A DNA stretch of 64,000 bases from Rivularia sp034931125 (GCF_034931125.1 NZ_JAYGHM010000024.1:1-64000); one strand, 5' to 3'; counted from the stretch's first letter, positions 23,505 to 33,313 are shown. The notes: generated by a model not told the origin, from the letters alone. A program made the numbers and translations.

Positions 23505-24221
23505 ATGAATGAAAATAATGCCCAGATTTTGATATCTAACAAAGATGACCAAAGTTACTGTACCCGCAATGCTGATGGAGTCAGTGGGATGACGGTAACA
23601 GCTTTATCTCAATTTTGCGGGACAGAGCAACAAACTATTACTCAGTTATTAAACCGTCTTAGGGATTCTGACCCCATCACGAATGAGCTTGCAGAATGCC
23701 TAAGACCTATGGCAGGTAATGACTGGAGACTCATCACGAATGACCCTTCAGGCAAGGTTTTTATTATTGACGAGGTTTGTCATGCAGTGTTGGAATACTA
23801 CGTATTTGAAGCTCGCAAGTATAAAGGCAAACGAATAGCTGTTCAAAATTATCGGATGGTTGCCAGAGCGGGTTTAAGGGTTTTTATCTGGTCGCAAACT
23901 GGGTATTCACCAAACACGATATCTCAAGTGGGAATAAACCCCGAAGAATTATCTACAATCATCACCGTTGCGCTCGAACAAGCGCTAACCCCCATTAACC
24001 AACAACTAAACGAAATTCAACAACAGCTTAAATCGCTCCCCGGTACAAAACCCAAACGCCCTTGGATATTGCCTTCAAACACCCCACCATCCGAAATCCC
24101 TGAAGGATACCAGCAACTAGAGGACGGCTCTTGGTTGTCACCGGAGGCTTATCAATCAATTCTGCGCCAAGGTAGGCGATCGCTCTGGTGGGAGTTACGA
24201 CAGTTGGGAGATTTTGAGTAG
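23505..24221 (+). CDS. Cyanobacterial accessory protein with possible N-terminal HTH
   Basis: A 238-residue protein. SGMTVTALSQFCGTEQQTIT could be a helix-turn-helix; AVLEYYVFEARKYKGKRIAV and ARAGLRVFIWSQTGY are blocks I recall from proteins on cyanobacterial plasmids, of unknown role. The C-terminus has a Gln-rich coiled coil (INQQLNEIQQQLKSL) and a Pro-rich linker. AAGGAG precedes the ATG. Confidence 0.6.
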   Translation: MNENNAQILISNKDDQSYCTRNADGVSGMTVTALSQFCGTEQQTITQLLNRLRDSDPITNELAECLRPMAGNDWRLITNDPSGKVFIIDEVCHAVLEYYVFEARKYKGKRIAVQNYRMVARAGLRVFIWSQTGYSPNTISQVGINPEELSTIITVALEQALTPINQQLNEIQQQLKSLPGTKPKRPWILPSNTPPSEIPEGYQQLEDGSWLSPEAYQSILRQGRRSLWWELRQLGDFE

Positions 24222-24363
24222 TTAAAGAAGTCAGAAAAGTACAATGCGACTGCTTTGACAAAACATACTTTGGATTTAACTTTTGCTTTTTTATTAAAAC
24301 GAACGTATGTCTTGTTGAGCAAATTGTTGGTTAAAAAAACTATTTACAATAAACAAGCAACAA

Positions 24364-25011
24364 ATGATTCATTTATTAGAAAAAATTCCCAAGCATCATG
24401 AAGGATGGGTTTATTTACTTTGGGCTATAGGCACTAATAGGTATAAGATAGGACGCTCATTAAACCCAGTTGCTAGGTATCAAACTATTAATAAGCAATC
24501 CCCTTATCCTATTAAAATACTAGATTACTTTTGGACTGTTGATGCAATAGCAGATGAAAAGATTTATCATGAACTAAATGCTGATTGCCGTATACACGGC
24601 GAATGGTTTGAAATTCAAGATTCTGAACTTAAATTTTTTACTGAGTTTGAAATAAAGTTAGACAGTCTAAGACTTTCAGATTTTTATAATGTTCCTAAAA
24701 ATTCTGAATATAAAACTATTGCATTTACTTATTCACCTACTATTAATAAGCTATTTTTTCACCATAATACCGTTTTAGACAATTTGATTGATTCCTACAT
24801 AATGAGTAAGATTTATGATTACTTAATGGATTTGTATGCTGCTATTAACAATAGAGATGATTTGATTTATATAAATTATGTAGTATGCCATGTTATACCT
24901 AAAGAAATTCAACTAGAAGATGAAAATATTTACGAATTACTCAAAGGATTACTTATAGGAGCAAAATTTAGGCTTATAGATTTGCGAACTATACACGAAG
25001 AGTATTTTTAA
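24364..25011 (+). CDS. GIY-YIG (T5orf172/Mug113-type) domain protein
   Basis: A 215-residue protein. GWVYLLWAIGTNRYKIGRSL is the GIY-YIG core (here Y-L...Y-K-I-G), ARYQTINKQSPYPIKILDYF and EKIYHELNADCRIHGEWFEI complete the T5orf172-type domain. Such domains are nuclease-like and common in phages and plasmids. The C-terminal half (after residue 105) is not recognised. Confidence 0.8.
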   Translation: MIHLLEKIPKHHEGWVYLLWAIGTNRYKIGRSLNPVARYQTINKQSPYPIKILDYFWTVDAIADEKIYHELNADCRIHGEWFEIQDSELKFFTEFEIKLDSLRLSDFYNVPKNSEYKTIAFTYSPTINKLFFHHNTVLDNLIDSYIMSKIYDYLMDLYAAINNRDDLIYINYVVCHVIPKEIQLEDENIYELLKGLLIGAKFRLIDLRTIHEEYF

Positions 25012-25065
25012 TCTTTTTACTTTTAACCTAATGTCAATTGTAAAATCGCATATATCACAAAAGTG

Positions 25066-25371
25066 ATGGTGATACCGAAGCCTGTGTGTTACTTCTTAAT
25101 TAGACTGCGAGAAAGAAATGATGCAAACCGTTATTGTCGGCGCTCAGTGCCAAGAGAATATGCACATGAGCAATCGCCGCACCTGATGGCGATCGCACTT
25201 GGGATTTGTTTACCAGCAGCTATCGAAGAGTTGCCCATAAGAATGGGGTTAGTTTGTGCCAGAGTAGTAATTCCGAATCGTCGTCCCTTCGACCCGCCCT
25301 TTGAAGTCCTGCCGATTGAAAAACTAATGGTGCAATATGCGATTGATGCGGCGGCTGAGGTGGGGTCATGA
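25066..25371 (+). CDS. Small hypothetical protein
   Basis: A 101-residue protein; the ATG at 25066 is one codon after a GTG. It overlaps the next gene by 4 bp (ATGA), so the two are translationally coupled. Content: YFLIRLRERNDANRYCRRSV and FEVLPIEKLMVQYAIDAA. Not recognised. Confidence 0.5.
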   Translation: MVIPKPVCYFLIRLRERNDANRYCRRSVPREYAHEQSPHLMAIALGICLPAAIEELPIRMGLVCARVVIPNRRPFDPPFEVLPIEKLMVQYAIDAAAEVGS

Positions 25372-26207
25372 ATGATAAGCAGCTACCGTCTGTAGATGCA
25401 GAAATTGTTGCAGCCCAAGAACTGAGTCTAGATGAGGAGCGTGATCGCTATCACCTCGAACGCAAGGTAGAACGGGCATTCTATGAAGCAGGAAAAGCTT
25501 TACAGGAATTAAGAAATAGACGATTGTATCGTTCTACACATGGGACTTTTGAAGAGTATTGTCGCGATAGATTTGGGCATAGTCGGCAAAAATCTAACTA
25601 TTTGATTGCTGCTGCTGGTGTATATGATAATTTGACAACCAATGGTTGTCAAAATCCACCTATTGATGATTTGACAACCAATAGTTCACAAATCTTACCC
25701 ACCAACGAACGCCAAGTGCGATCGCTCACCCAACTAGAACCAGAACAGCAGCGCGAAGTTTGGCAACAGGCAGTGGAAACGGCAGGTGGTAAAGTACCGT
25801 CGGGTCGGATTGTTAAAAATATTGTACAACAGATTATGGAACGTACCAAAGTGCCGAATCCTTACCGCGTGGGAGAGGTTTGTCAATTTATTCCCAAGGA
25901 TAATCCAGAATTGAGAGGTAAAGGTAACTGTTGGTGTATTGTTACTGAAGTTAAAGATTTTAGCTGTGTTGTTACTGCTTGGGATAGAAATTATACAGTT
26001 GCGGTACAACACTTGAAGTCTAGGAATTATTCGGATTTTGAGTGTGAGGAGATGAAGGGAGTTTGCGATCGCTTAATTCGGTTGTATTCACCGGATATGG
26101 AAGCAGCTGCGCTTGTAGTTTTAAAAAGTTTAGGAGAGTTGAAGCGATCGTATTTGACAGAGTTGGAGGAGAAGTTGTTGGGGGTTTTGGAAGAGTATGG
26201 TCGATAG
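25368..26207 (+). CDS. ParB-like/phage-type DNA-binding protein
   Basis: A 279-residue protein. The N-terminal region (ERKVERAFYEAGKALQELRN, TFEEYCRDRFGHSRQKSNYL) and NERQVRSLTQLEPEQQREVW resemble the helix-turn-helix part of ParB-like proteins of cyanobacterial plasmids and phages. NLTTNGCQNPPIDDLTTNSS shows a short internal duplication. The C-terminal part (GEVCQFIPKDN...) may be a small beta domain. It lacks the ParB N-terminal CTPase box. Confidence 0.6.
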   Translation: MNDKQLPSVDAEIVAAQELSLDEERDRYHLERKVERAFYEAGKALQELRNRRLYRSTHGTFEEYCRDRFGHSRQKSNYLIAAAGVYDNLTTNGCQNPPIDDLTTNSSQILPTNERQVRSLTQLEPEQQREVWQQAVETAGGKVPSGRIVKNIVQQIMERTKVPNPYRVGEVCQFIPKDNPELRGKGNCWCIVTEVKDFSCVVTAWDRNYTVAVQHLKSRNYSDFECEEMKGVCDRLIRLYSPDMEAAALVVLKSLGELKRSYLTELEEKLLGVLEEYGR

Positions 26208-26576
26208 GTTTATGAAGGGTGCGATCGCCTTTCTCTGTGTAAGTAAGAAAGCTAAGAAGCAGGAGGTAGAAAGCTTTTTATGGAGCAAATATAACGGGGG
26301 TTGTAGTCAACGATGCTATGTACTACATCTGCTAATTTTTTTGGCTACAGCTACGCTTATGCCATCCCATGCATCCCTAAATTAAGATTTTTCATTTATT
26401 CGTGCAAAATTCAAGATGGCTTTTTTGAAGAATTGAGTAACTGTTCGGTTATTTACCTACCAAGCTACCCAACCCAGTTTTATTTTTGGATGCCGTTACC
26501 AGCATCGCAGGAACAGGCTGGACTCTTCGGTTGCACTCTTGACAGATTCCCACCTGCCAACTCTCACAGTGAAGAG
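26208..26576. other. Region between the ParB-like gene and the retroelement template
   Basis: No gene is supported; several short frames are open in both directions. On the minus strand it follows the template repeat. Confidence 0.5.
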
Positions 26577-26700
26577 TACTCCCAACGGCGCAAACGACAC
26601 GAAAACCAATATTGTTGTTGATGTTGTCGCGCGTATTATAGTTGTTACGATACGCGGAACGGCAGTTTTCAGGATTGTTGTTCCAGGAACCGCCCCGCAG
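26577..26700 (-). repeat. Template repeat (TR) of the diversity-generating retroelement
   Basis: On the minus strand the 120 bases 26700-26581 match the end of the target gene (28375-28256) without gaps. Twenty positions differ, every one at a template A. The would-be codons are rich in AAC/AAT (WNNNPEN, RNNYNTRDNINNNIGF), typical of TRs. The template begins 22 bases after the reverse transcriptase stop codon. Confidence 0.93.
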
Positions 26701-26721
26701 TCGGGTTCGCCTATCCCCTCT

Positions 26722-27780
26722 CTACTCCCTCGACCAATCAAGGGTTGTAAATATCTGCTGGCGTAATTGCCAAGTATCTCCGTGGTCTAAGTGAGCAAAC
26801 CAACTTTGTATCGATTGATTCACTTTTTCCAAGTCAACTATACCTTGAACATAGTCAGATTGCAAGCGTTTGAGTCTCCGCCTTGCTCGATGTAGGTTGT
26901 TATTTCTGACGCGAATTCTATCTGGAAATATTCTAAACCCTAAGAAACTCGCACCAATTTTGGTGGCAAATAATTGACTTTTAATTGGATGAATTTGCAG
27001 CCTCAATTGTGCTAAATATTCTTCAATAGCTAATCGCGCTTCTGCTAATAATTGCCAGTCATCTGAGAATAATGCAAAATCATCGACATAACGCACATAT
27101 TTGCTAATTTTTAGCTGTTCTTTCACAAAATGGTCAAAACTATTTAAGTAGATATTAGCAAAAAATTGGCTGGTTAAGTTTCCAATCGGTAAACCTCTTC
27201 TGCGATTCACCGGAGTTAGTAAATCATCACCGGGAAAATAATCAATTACCGTTTCTTGTTCGTTACTATTATCTATAATCGCATCAATTAACCACAGCGT
27301 ATCGGAGCATTTGATTTTGCGACGAATTAATTGTTTTAATATTGTATGGTCAATACAGGGAAAATATTTTTTGATATCGCACTGAAGCACGTAGCGACTA
27401 TTACGGGCAAAATGAGTAAATTTCTTTAAAGCGCGATGGGTTCCAAAACCAACTCGGTTAGCGTAAGAGTCATAGATGAATGTTTTCTCAAAAATAGGCA
27501 CAATGATGTTACAAAGTGCGTGATGAACTACTCTATCTCGATATGGTGCGGCTGAGATCAGACGACTTTTAGGATTTGTCAGCCGAAAAGTACGGTAATT
27601 TCCTGGTTGATAGGTTTTATTCGTTAACTCTTGCTGTAATCTAATTAATTCGGTTTCTAGATGATAGTTAAAATCTAAAACGTTGTCCCGAAATCGTTTA
27701 CCTTTTTGTGCTTTTCGAGTTGCTAAAAGTAGGTTTTCAAATTCAATAATTTGCGGGTAGAGATTACCATAACGCTTCAT
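26722..27780 (-). CDS. DGR reverse transcriptase
   Basis: A 352-residue protein of the usual size for retroelement RTs. YVDD (231-234) is the catalytic box, VLQCDIKKYFPCIDH (around 131-145) the first Asp motif, and LPIGNLTSQ (197-205) carries the SQ form of motif 4 that marks DGR reverse transcriptases. It copies the template RNA with errors at adenines and the cDNA replaces the variable repeat. It overlaps avd by 4 bp (ATGA). Confidence 0.93.
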   Translation of the reverse strand: MKRYGNLYPQIIEFENLLLATRKAQKGKRFRDNVLDFNYHLETELIRLQQELTNKTYQPGNYRTFRLTNPKSRLISAAPYRDRVVHHALCNIIVPIFEKTFIYDSYANRVGFGTHRALKKFTHFARNSRYVLQCDIKKYFPCIDHTILKQLIRRKIKCSDTLWLIDAIIDNSNEQETVIDYFPGDDLLTPVNRRRGLPIGNLTSQFFANIYLNSFDHFVKEQLKISKYVRYVDDFALFSDDWQLLAEARLAIEEYLAQLRLQIHPIKSQLFATKIGASFLGFRIFPDRIRVRNNNLHRARRRLKRLQSDYVQGIVDLEKVNQSIQSWFAHLDHGDTWQLRQQIFTTLDWSRE

Positions 27781-28121
27781 TTGTCTCTATCTCTTTGTTT
27801 TTTTATCCAGCCACCCAATTCCGTACCAATTTCATCTATTAGTTTAATCGCATATTCGTATCTTTGTGGGGAGATAAATTCAAAGTCAAGTAACATCCGC
27901 GTCTGATAGCGTAAAATGTCTAGCTGAGTATTCAAAGGTTCTAATTGATAAAGTTTATTTTTGGCAAATTTAGCTTTAATTAATCCCTCTAATAAATCGT
28001 ACAGACCATTGATGATTCTGTCTCCTAAAGTAAATTTATGAATCTTGGGCAAGCGCTCAATAATTGGCACATACCATCTAATACAATCATAAGTCTTTTG
28101 AATAACAGATAATTCTTTCAT
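27777..28121 (-). CDS. avd: DGR accessory protein Avd
   Basis: A 114-residue basic helical protein (VIQKTYDCIRWYVPIIERLP, FTLGDRIINGLYDLLEGLIK, QYLxx-type third helix and YEYAIKLIDEIGTELGGWIK) matching the four-helix bundle of Avd/23S-intervening-sequence-like proteins. It forms a pentamer that binds the RT and template RNA in known systems. Placed between target and RT, as usual. Confidence 0.88.
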   Translation of the reverse strand: MKELSVIQKTYDCIRWYVPIIERLPKIHKFTLGDRIINGLYDLLEGLIKAKFAKNKLYQLEPLNTQLDILRYQTRMLLDFEFISPQRYEYAIKLIDEIGTELGGWIKKQRDRDK

Positions 28122-28155
28122 TATTTAATTATATTTTTATAAATCTTCATATTTT

Positions 28156-28186
28156 GGAAAAAAAAATCGAGTCGCCAACAGGCGAC
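28156..28186 (-). terminator. Hairpin downstream of the target gene
   Basis: GTCGCC-TGTT-GGCGAC on the minus strand (28186-28171) followed by TCGATTTTTTTTT. It is a good terminator for the target gene. A hairpin after the variable repeat assists homing in other DGRs, but this one is about 55 bases beyond the stop, so that role is unproven. Confidence 0.7.
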
Positions 28187-28240
28187 AAAAAAAGTAAAAA
28201 AGAAAAAGAATAAAGCACAAAAGAACTAAAGTATAAAGGG

Positions 28241-31200
28241 CTACTTAAAAGTCCTCCCAACGGCGCAAACGACACGAAAACCAACAGGGAAGTTGATGAC
28301 GTCGCGCGAAGTAGAGTCGTTACGAAACGCGGAACGGCAGAAAGCAGGATCGACGTACCAGGAACCGCCCCGCAGTACTTGGTAATGATTATCATTATCG
28401 CCTTGATTTTCAGTTTCTGACCATGCACTACCATCTATTGGCGCACCTTCATAGTTCTCATGATAATCATCAAGACACCATTCCCAAACGTTTCCGTGTA
28501 TATCGTACAAACCAAAAGCATTGGGCGGAAATTGCCCTACGGTCGTGGTTTTATTTTGGTATTTTCCTTTAGATTCATCAGCATAGGTTTCATTAGCATT
28601 ATAATTTGCTAACTCACCAGTAATAGTTTCACCAAAATGAAATGGTGTAGTAGTACCAGCACGGCAAGCATATTCCCATTCAGCTTCGCTGGGGAGACGG
28701 TACTGTTTACCTGTATATTGAGAAAGGCGATCGCAAAATTCAACGGCATCGTACCAAGATACTTGCTCTATTGGTAAATGATTTCCTTTAAATTTAGAAG
28801 GTTCTAGTTTCAAGTCGCGATTAATTTTAGGTAGTGCGGCTACGGCTTTCCATTGTGCCTGCGTCACTGGATATTTACCCATTAAAAAAGATTGGACAGT
28901 TACTTGATGTTGAGGGCTTTCATTATCCATCCTATTTTTTTCATCTTTTGGAGTACCCATCATAAAGCTACCACCAGGAATAACAACCATATCCAAAGTT
29001 GTATTATTCTTTAAGTCTTCGCTTCTGTATTCGGCTTGGCAACGCTGCCATTGAATTTGTTGCCCTTGACGGTTAACAGTAACAACGTCAAATGAAATGG
29101 TAGAAGTGCGCTCTATTCCACAAGTAATATGCTTTGCAACAAGAGCATCAAAAGTTTCTTTAACATTTTTAGAAGCACTCAACCACCAAAAAGGTAAATT
29201 ACCAGAATTTGGAAAATTTTTAATATTTTGACGCACACCCCAACTATAGTTTCCTATAGAGTATTGCGTCCAAAGGTTATCAATCCTACTAATACACGAG
29301 CAAGGAATTTTATTAATTGAAGAGATATTTAATTCACCTTCACTTTCTTGGTTCACAGCCTTGAACATAATCTTTGCTGTTTCCTTGCTTGCTTTTTCCC
29401 ATTCACCAGCAGCGAGATAGTTGACAAGCTTCTCATATTCAGAAAGGATTTTGGCTTTTATTACTCGAATACCATTTTCTTCGTTGCTTCCTTTAATAGT
29501 CCAGCAGGTAAGCTGCTTATGTTCTCTAGCTGAAATACTTCTAACTTCATTTTCTATAGGTAATCTGTAATAATAGTTATTAATTAGAAATGTGGAATTG
29601 AGATTAAGCCAAGCACAAAACTTAAGCGCATCTTGATAAGTAACATCAATAATTGGTTTTTGAGCATCATTAGAGGAGAAATTTGTTCGTAAATTTAATT
29701 GCTCGTTAATAAATAATTGGTATTCAGCATAGGTAATATAGGTACAATCAATGGCAACGTTGTCATTAATGTCATATAAATTATTCAATCTACGAGATAA
29801 CTTTACTTGTGCTGCCATTTTGGCTATATCAGGTTCGCTAGATTTTAAACCTGATTCCAACATATTTTCTAATTTTGTCTGAGTTTCTAGTTCTATAGAC
29901 TTCCCTTCTTTCCAACAATCATAAGCTAGACTTAGTGATGCAATGTTGCGATTTTGAAGTGCAAACTCAATCAGTTGTGTTGTATCGCTTAAGGCAGCAT
30001 AAAGACGAATAGTTTCTGCCCAGGTACTGTTTTGAAAATTATCAATTAAAATACGTTCTTGGTTTGAAGCATTTACTTGAACTGCGGCTAAATACTCTTG
30101 AAAGCTCAAATGAGCAAATTCATAACTTCCTGTTTCTTTTTCTACAATTAATCCCACATCATTTTTGATTACTTCTAACCATTCTTCCACAGTCAGTTTA
30201 TTGCTGGGTGCTTTTTCTAATATTTCTTGAATTAACGATTTACTTTCTTGTGCAGTAAATTTTTGAGTTCCTCGTTTCATTAAATCAAGGGCTAATACCT
30301 GCAACAACGATTGATTTTGTTCTCCGGTTAATGATAGGTCAATTTTCTTAGCAGAGACTCGCCTACCTAAGAGTACATCGCAGATTTCTTTGTAAAGTCC
30401 TATTCTTTTACCTGGTAGAGAATTACTCGAATGATGGACGGTAGCAATCATTGTCACTAACAAGGGGTTGCTTGCCATTCTGCGGATTGCTGGATTCTGA
30501 AGTAGTGCTTCAATCAAATCTTCTGCTTGTTCTTGGGCTGTGAGTCGCACTGCTGGTGTGTAACGTTTGTCCTTAGTAATTTCTGTTTGCAAATACCAGC
30601 CTTGAATAAATTGCTTCATCTGTGCAAAGGTAAAGGGCTGGACTTCTAGTACAATATCTACCTGTTCGCTTAAAATATTGTTTTCGTAGCCGTGAGGACG
30701 AGAGGTAAGAATAAAAGCAGTTCTGGGGTGAGCTTCCATTTGTTTTGCAACCCACCGACTGACAATAGTGCGATCGCTTTTCTTCGCAACTTCGTCTAAT
30801 CCATCTAACATTACCAAGCACTTACCATTTTTTAAGCGTTTCTCAAGCCAGTTAGGTGGTGGGTTAAGACTTTCAGTGGAAGGTAGACGTTTAATTTCTT
30901 CTTGGATTAACTCACTGAGGCTAGGAGGTTCTGTCTTTAACAGTTGTTCCCGTACATCCCGCAAACGCAACAATACGGGAATAAAATCGGGAGCTTTGTA
31001 TTTATGGCTTTGTTTTCGGGCATAAGTAAGAGTGATATATTGCAGGAGGGTAGTTTTTCCAGAACCGGGTGGTGCTAAGATAGCAATGCGTCGGAACTGA
31101 GCAATTTGATTATTATTGGTTAGAAAATTCCAAATTTCCCTTCCTGTATCAGATTGTTCTATTGGTGTACTTTGAGAAAGTTTAATTTCTGAAGGGATTC

Positions 31201-31621
31201 CTCCACCTACATTACGGGGAATAGAACTTGCAACTTGAAGTGGAACGAATACATCTTCTAATTTAAGTAATGGTAAACCAATGTTGAATCCCTCCGTTTT
31301 CAACTTGATAAACTTATCTACCAAACTCCGGTAATACTTATCTTGAAACCCAGACAACTTCCACCGTAATTTATTTGGTAACGTATCGGTTTGCTTGAGA
31401 ATGAATTCTGCTGATTTTTTACCACGTTCATTAACACCTTCTTCTAGCTTTTCCATAAAGCCAGTACTGAACTTTGCCCATAAAGACAAGCCAGTCGTAA
31501 CTATTGATGAGAATATTGCTTCTTTCCATTGTTGATGAATAGCAAAATGACCTGTTGCAAATCCCCCAATACCTGTAGGGAACCATTTGATAAAATTCTT
31601 CCACTTTGGTGTTTGCTGCAT
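28241..31621 (-). CDS. NACHT NTPase with C-terminal FGE-sulfatase (C-lectin-like) domain; DGR target
   Basis: A 1126-residue protein. N-terminal hydrophobic region (about 12-50), then a NACHT-type NTPase: APPGSGKTT (183-191, Walker A), LVMLDGLDE (269-277, Walker B) and ILTSRPHGY (sensor). A helical region follows. A first, degenerate FGE-like segment (YITYAEYQLFINEQ, VTYQDALKFCAWL) precedes the true FGE-sulfatase domain (from IPGGSFMMGT near residue 890), with RLPSEAEWEYACRAG, GNVWEWC and LRGGSW. The last 45 residues are encoded by the variable repeat. NACHT proteins act in conflict or signalling; the variable lectin-like surface probably binds changing ligands. Confidence 0.9.
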   Translation of the reverse strand: MQQTPKWKNFIKWFPTGIGGFATGHFAIHQQWKEAIFSSIVTTGLSLWAKFSTGFMEKLEEGVNERGKKSAEFILKQTDTLPNKLRWKLSGFQDKYYRSLVDKFIKLKTEGFNIGLPLLKLEDVFVPLQVASSIPRNVGGGIPSEIKLSQSTPIEQSDTGREIWNFLTNNNQIAQFRRIAILAPPGSGKTTLLQYITLTYARKQSHKYKAPDFIPVLLRLRDVREQLLKTEPPSLSELIQEEIKRLPSTESLNPPPNWLEKRLKNGKCLVMLDGLDEVAKKSDRTIVSRWVAKQMEAHPRTAFILTSRPHGYENNILSEQVDIVLEVQPFTFAQMKQFIQGWYLQTEITKDKRYTPAVRLTAQEQAEDLIEALLQNPAIRRMASNPLLVTMIATVHHSSNSLPGKRIGLYKEICDVLLGRRVSAKKIDLSLTGEQNQSLLQVLALDLMKRGTQKFTAQESKSLIQEILEKAPSNKLTVEEWLEVIKNDVGLIVEKETGSYEFAHLSFQEYLAAVQVNASNQERILIDNFQNSTWAETIRLYAALSDTTQLIEFALQNRNIASLSLAYDCWKEGKSIELETQTKLENMLESGLKSSEPDIAKMAAQVKLSRRLNNLYDINDNVAIDCTYITYAEYQLFINEQLNLRTNFSSNDAQKPIIDVTYQDALKFCAWLNLNSTFLINNYYYRLPIENEVRSISAREHKQLTCWTIKGSNEENGIRVIKAKILSEYEKLVNYLAAGEWEKASKETAKIMFKAVNQESEGELNISSINKIPCSCISRIDNLWTQYSIGNYSWGVRQNIKNFPNSGNLPFWWLSASKNVKETFDALVAKHITCGIERTSTISFDVVTVNRQGQQIQWQRCQAEYRSEDLKNNTTLDMVVIPGGSFMMGTPKDEKNRMDNESPQHQVTVQSFLMGKYPVTQAQWKAVAALPKINRDLKLEPSKFKGNHLPIEQVSWYDAVEFCDRLSQYTGKQYRLPSEAEWEYACRAGTTTPFHFGETITGELANYNANETYADESKGKYQNKTTTVGQFPPNAFGLYDIHGNVWEWCLDDYHENYEGAPIDGSAWSETENQGDNDNHYQVLRGGSWYVDPAFCRSAFRNDSTSRDVINFPVGFRVVCAVGRTFK
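28256..28375 (-). repeat. Variable repeat (VR) of the diversity-generating retroelement
   Basis: Last 120 coding bases (before the final codons) of the target gene, ungapped match to the template with 20 substitutions at template adenines. Protein: WYVDPAFCRSAFRNDSTSRD, then VINFPVGFRV. The invariant block GTTTTCGTGTCGTTTGCGCC at the 3' end is the likely initiation-of-homing region. Confidence 0.93.
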
Positions 31622-31789
31622 TGCTCATCTAAGGTATTAACCAAACCTATAATAAAAGTCTCTACAACAATTTAAAAGCTTAATAACAAAAAATACAACT
31701 AACGATAGATATAAATATTATATTTTGTGTAATAAAACTATATGCTCTCCAATATGAGAGTAAATTTGCCCATAAACCATTAATAGTTT

Positions 31790-32353
31790 TCATTTGCCTT
31801 TCTTCCGATAATCCCAAGGCTTCTGATAATTCCCACTCCAAACACCGACTTTTTGCTGACGCGCGATCGCCTCTGCATTTTCAATCGCTATCTTATTCGG
31901 ACAGCTATTTGAATACCTAGCATAATGGTACGCAAATCCAGACCTTACCATTTCTTCATTGAGAAACTTCTCGCTGCCATCGGGGAGTAAGGTAAAAACT
32001 TCCGCAACAGTTCGACCATAGCGATCGCGTTCAACTTGAGAAACCATTACTTGATTCCCAGCTTCTTGAATTAACTTTTGAAGATAAACGGTAGCATTAT
32101 TTCCTAAAGGCATTGCCTTCTCAGGTGAATCGATGCCACAGAATCTAATTTTCATTTGCTTATTTGTCTGGCGGACGGTTATCGTATCCCCATCCGACAC
32201 TTTAACTACTGTCCACCGTTCACTTATCGGTGCTACTTTACTACTATTTGCTGTCTGCCCTTGCTGCTTTCCTGACAAAAGTAATATAAGAAATACACCG
32301 CCTACCCCAACAAAAAGTCCCGCATTTATAAAGTTTTTGGTAAGTTTTTTCAT
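31790..32353 (-). CDS. Exported thermonuclease-family nuclease
   Basis: A 187-residue protein. N-terminal hydrophobic signal or anchor (INAGLFVGVGGVFLILLLSG). SNase/thermonuclease motifs: VSDGDTITV, RFCGIDSPE (catalytic Arg and Asp), VERDRYGRTV (second Arg) and GVWSGN near the end. It degrades nucleic acid outside the cytoplasm in a calcium-dependent way in relatives. Homologues are common on conjugative plasmids. Confidence 0.88.
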   Translation of the reverse strand: MKKLTKNFINAGLFVGVGGVFLILLLSGKQQGQTANSSKVAPISERWTVVKVSDGDTITVRQTNKQMKIRFCGIDSPEKAMPLGNNATVYLQKLIQEAGNQVMVSQVERDRYGRTVAEVFTLLPDGSEKFLNEEMVRSGFAYHYARYSNSCPNKIAIENAEAIARQQKVGVWSGNYQKPWDYRKKGK

Positions 32354-32566
32354 CTTTATTCACCCCAGTTTTTATAAATAATCAATTTATCTACAGTAAA
32401 ATAATAAAATGCTACTAATTCTATAATCCACAAGAAGTAATACTACTAATTGTCCGCGAGTTTATAGCTAATTCACCTCAGTGTAAGCCTGTATTTTTAC
32501 TAATCGACAAAATCAAAAATTATTTTTTAAATAGCTGCATAAGCAATTATTTTTTGGTTTTAAACA
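32354..32566. other. Intergenic region between divergent genes
   Basis: About 210 bp of AT-rich sequence between the thermonuclease and the exported-protein genes; likely holds both promoters. No palindromic operator stands out. Confidence 0.4.
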
Positions 32567-33205
32567 ATGATTTTCAAATTTGGGAAAGTCGGCATTTTAT
32601 TGAGTTCCGTAGTTGGTATTGCAGTTTCTCCTCTGAGTGCTTTTGCTATTCCGTACCAGTCCAACACTGTGTACAAAGCAATGGATGGAGCAAATCAGGT
32701 GGTAGTGTTTAGCGCTAGTCCTGGCTCTAGAATTAGCGTAAATTTAGGTACTTCACCTCGTCCTGCTGCACGTTTGGCTGGTGCCTGTGGTGAGGTACGG
32801 ATTAGTCCCCCCTCTTCAGGGGATTTTACCGGATTGGAAGTTGATGGAACTGCTGTAAACGCTGCAACTCTTTCAGTACAATCTCTACCTAGTTGTGTAA
32901 ACGGTTCTTTTAGCGAGGCTCGCACCACCAACTTTAAGACCCCTACCGGACAAGTGATTATAGTTAACAAAACTCCTCAATCTGCTGTAACCATTTCCCT
33001 CCCGGCTGCGGTAACTCGCAACGTAACTGTAGGTGCTTGTGGTTTTGGTGTATTGCGCCCCACAAATTCCAGCGGTCCACTGCCTGCAACTTTTAGCGTA
33101 GATTCAACAAATTACACCCTTGCTTCTTTACCCGATTCGGGTAGCGCTCCATACTGCCGCACCATAAACGGCACCCCCTACGGATACGTACCTGCTACTT
33201 GGTAA
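32567..33205 (+). CDS. Exported protein with repeated Cys-Gly module (1 of 3)
   Basis: A 212-residue protein with a signal peptide ending SAFA-IPYQ. Two repeats carry ACGEVRI and ACGFGVLR. Rich in Ser, Val, Thr; beta-structured. The same 'CG.hxh' module recurs in the next two genes. It probably sits in the periplasm or cell envelope. Function unknown. Confidence 0.65.
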   Translation: MIFKFGKVGILLSSVVGIAVSPLSAFAIPYQSNTVYKAMDGANQVVVFSASPGSRISVNLGTSPRPAARLAGACGEVRISPPSSGDFTGLEVDGTAVNAATLSVQSLPSCVNGSFSEARTTNFKTPTGQVIIVNKTPQSAVTISLPAAVTRNVTVGACGFGVLRPTNSSGPLPATFSVDSTNYTLASLPDSGSAPYCRTINGTPYGYVPATW

Positions 33206-33313
33206 TCAAATTAAATCTCCTTTTAGCATCCTATGCGATCGCTTTCCTCAAAAAACTGCGATCGCAAAGCTACTCCCCCTTGAGAGTATCGCTTCTTTTT
33301 TCCTAATATTAAA

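Noticed and set aside
26496..26741. Minus-strand frame over the DGR template
   Set aside because: The open frame is a by-product of the template copying a coding region; the template is not expected to be translated.
28147..28434. 95-codon minus-strand frame over the variable repeat
   Set aside because: It is an out-of-frame shadow of the target gene.
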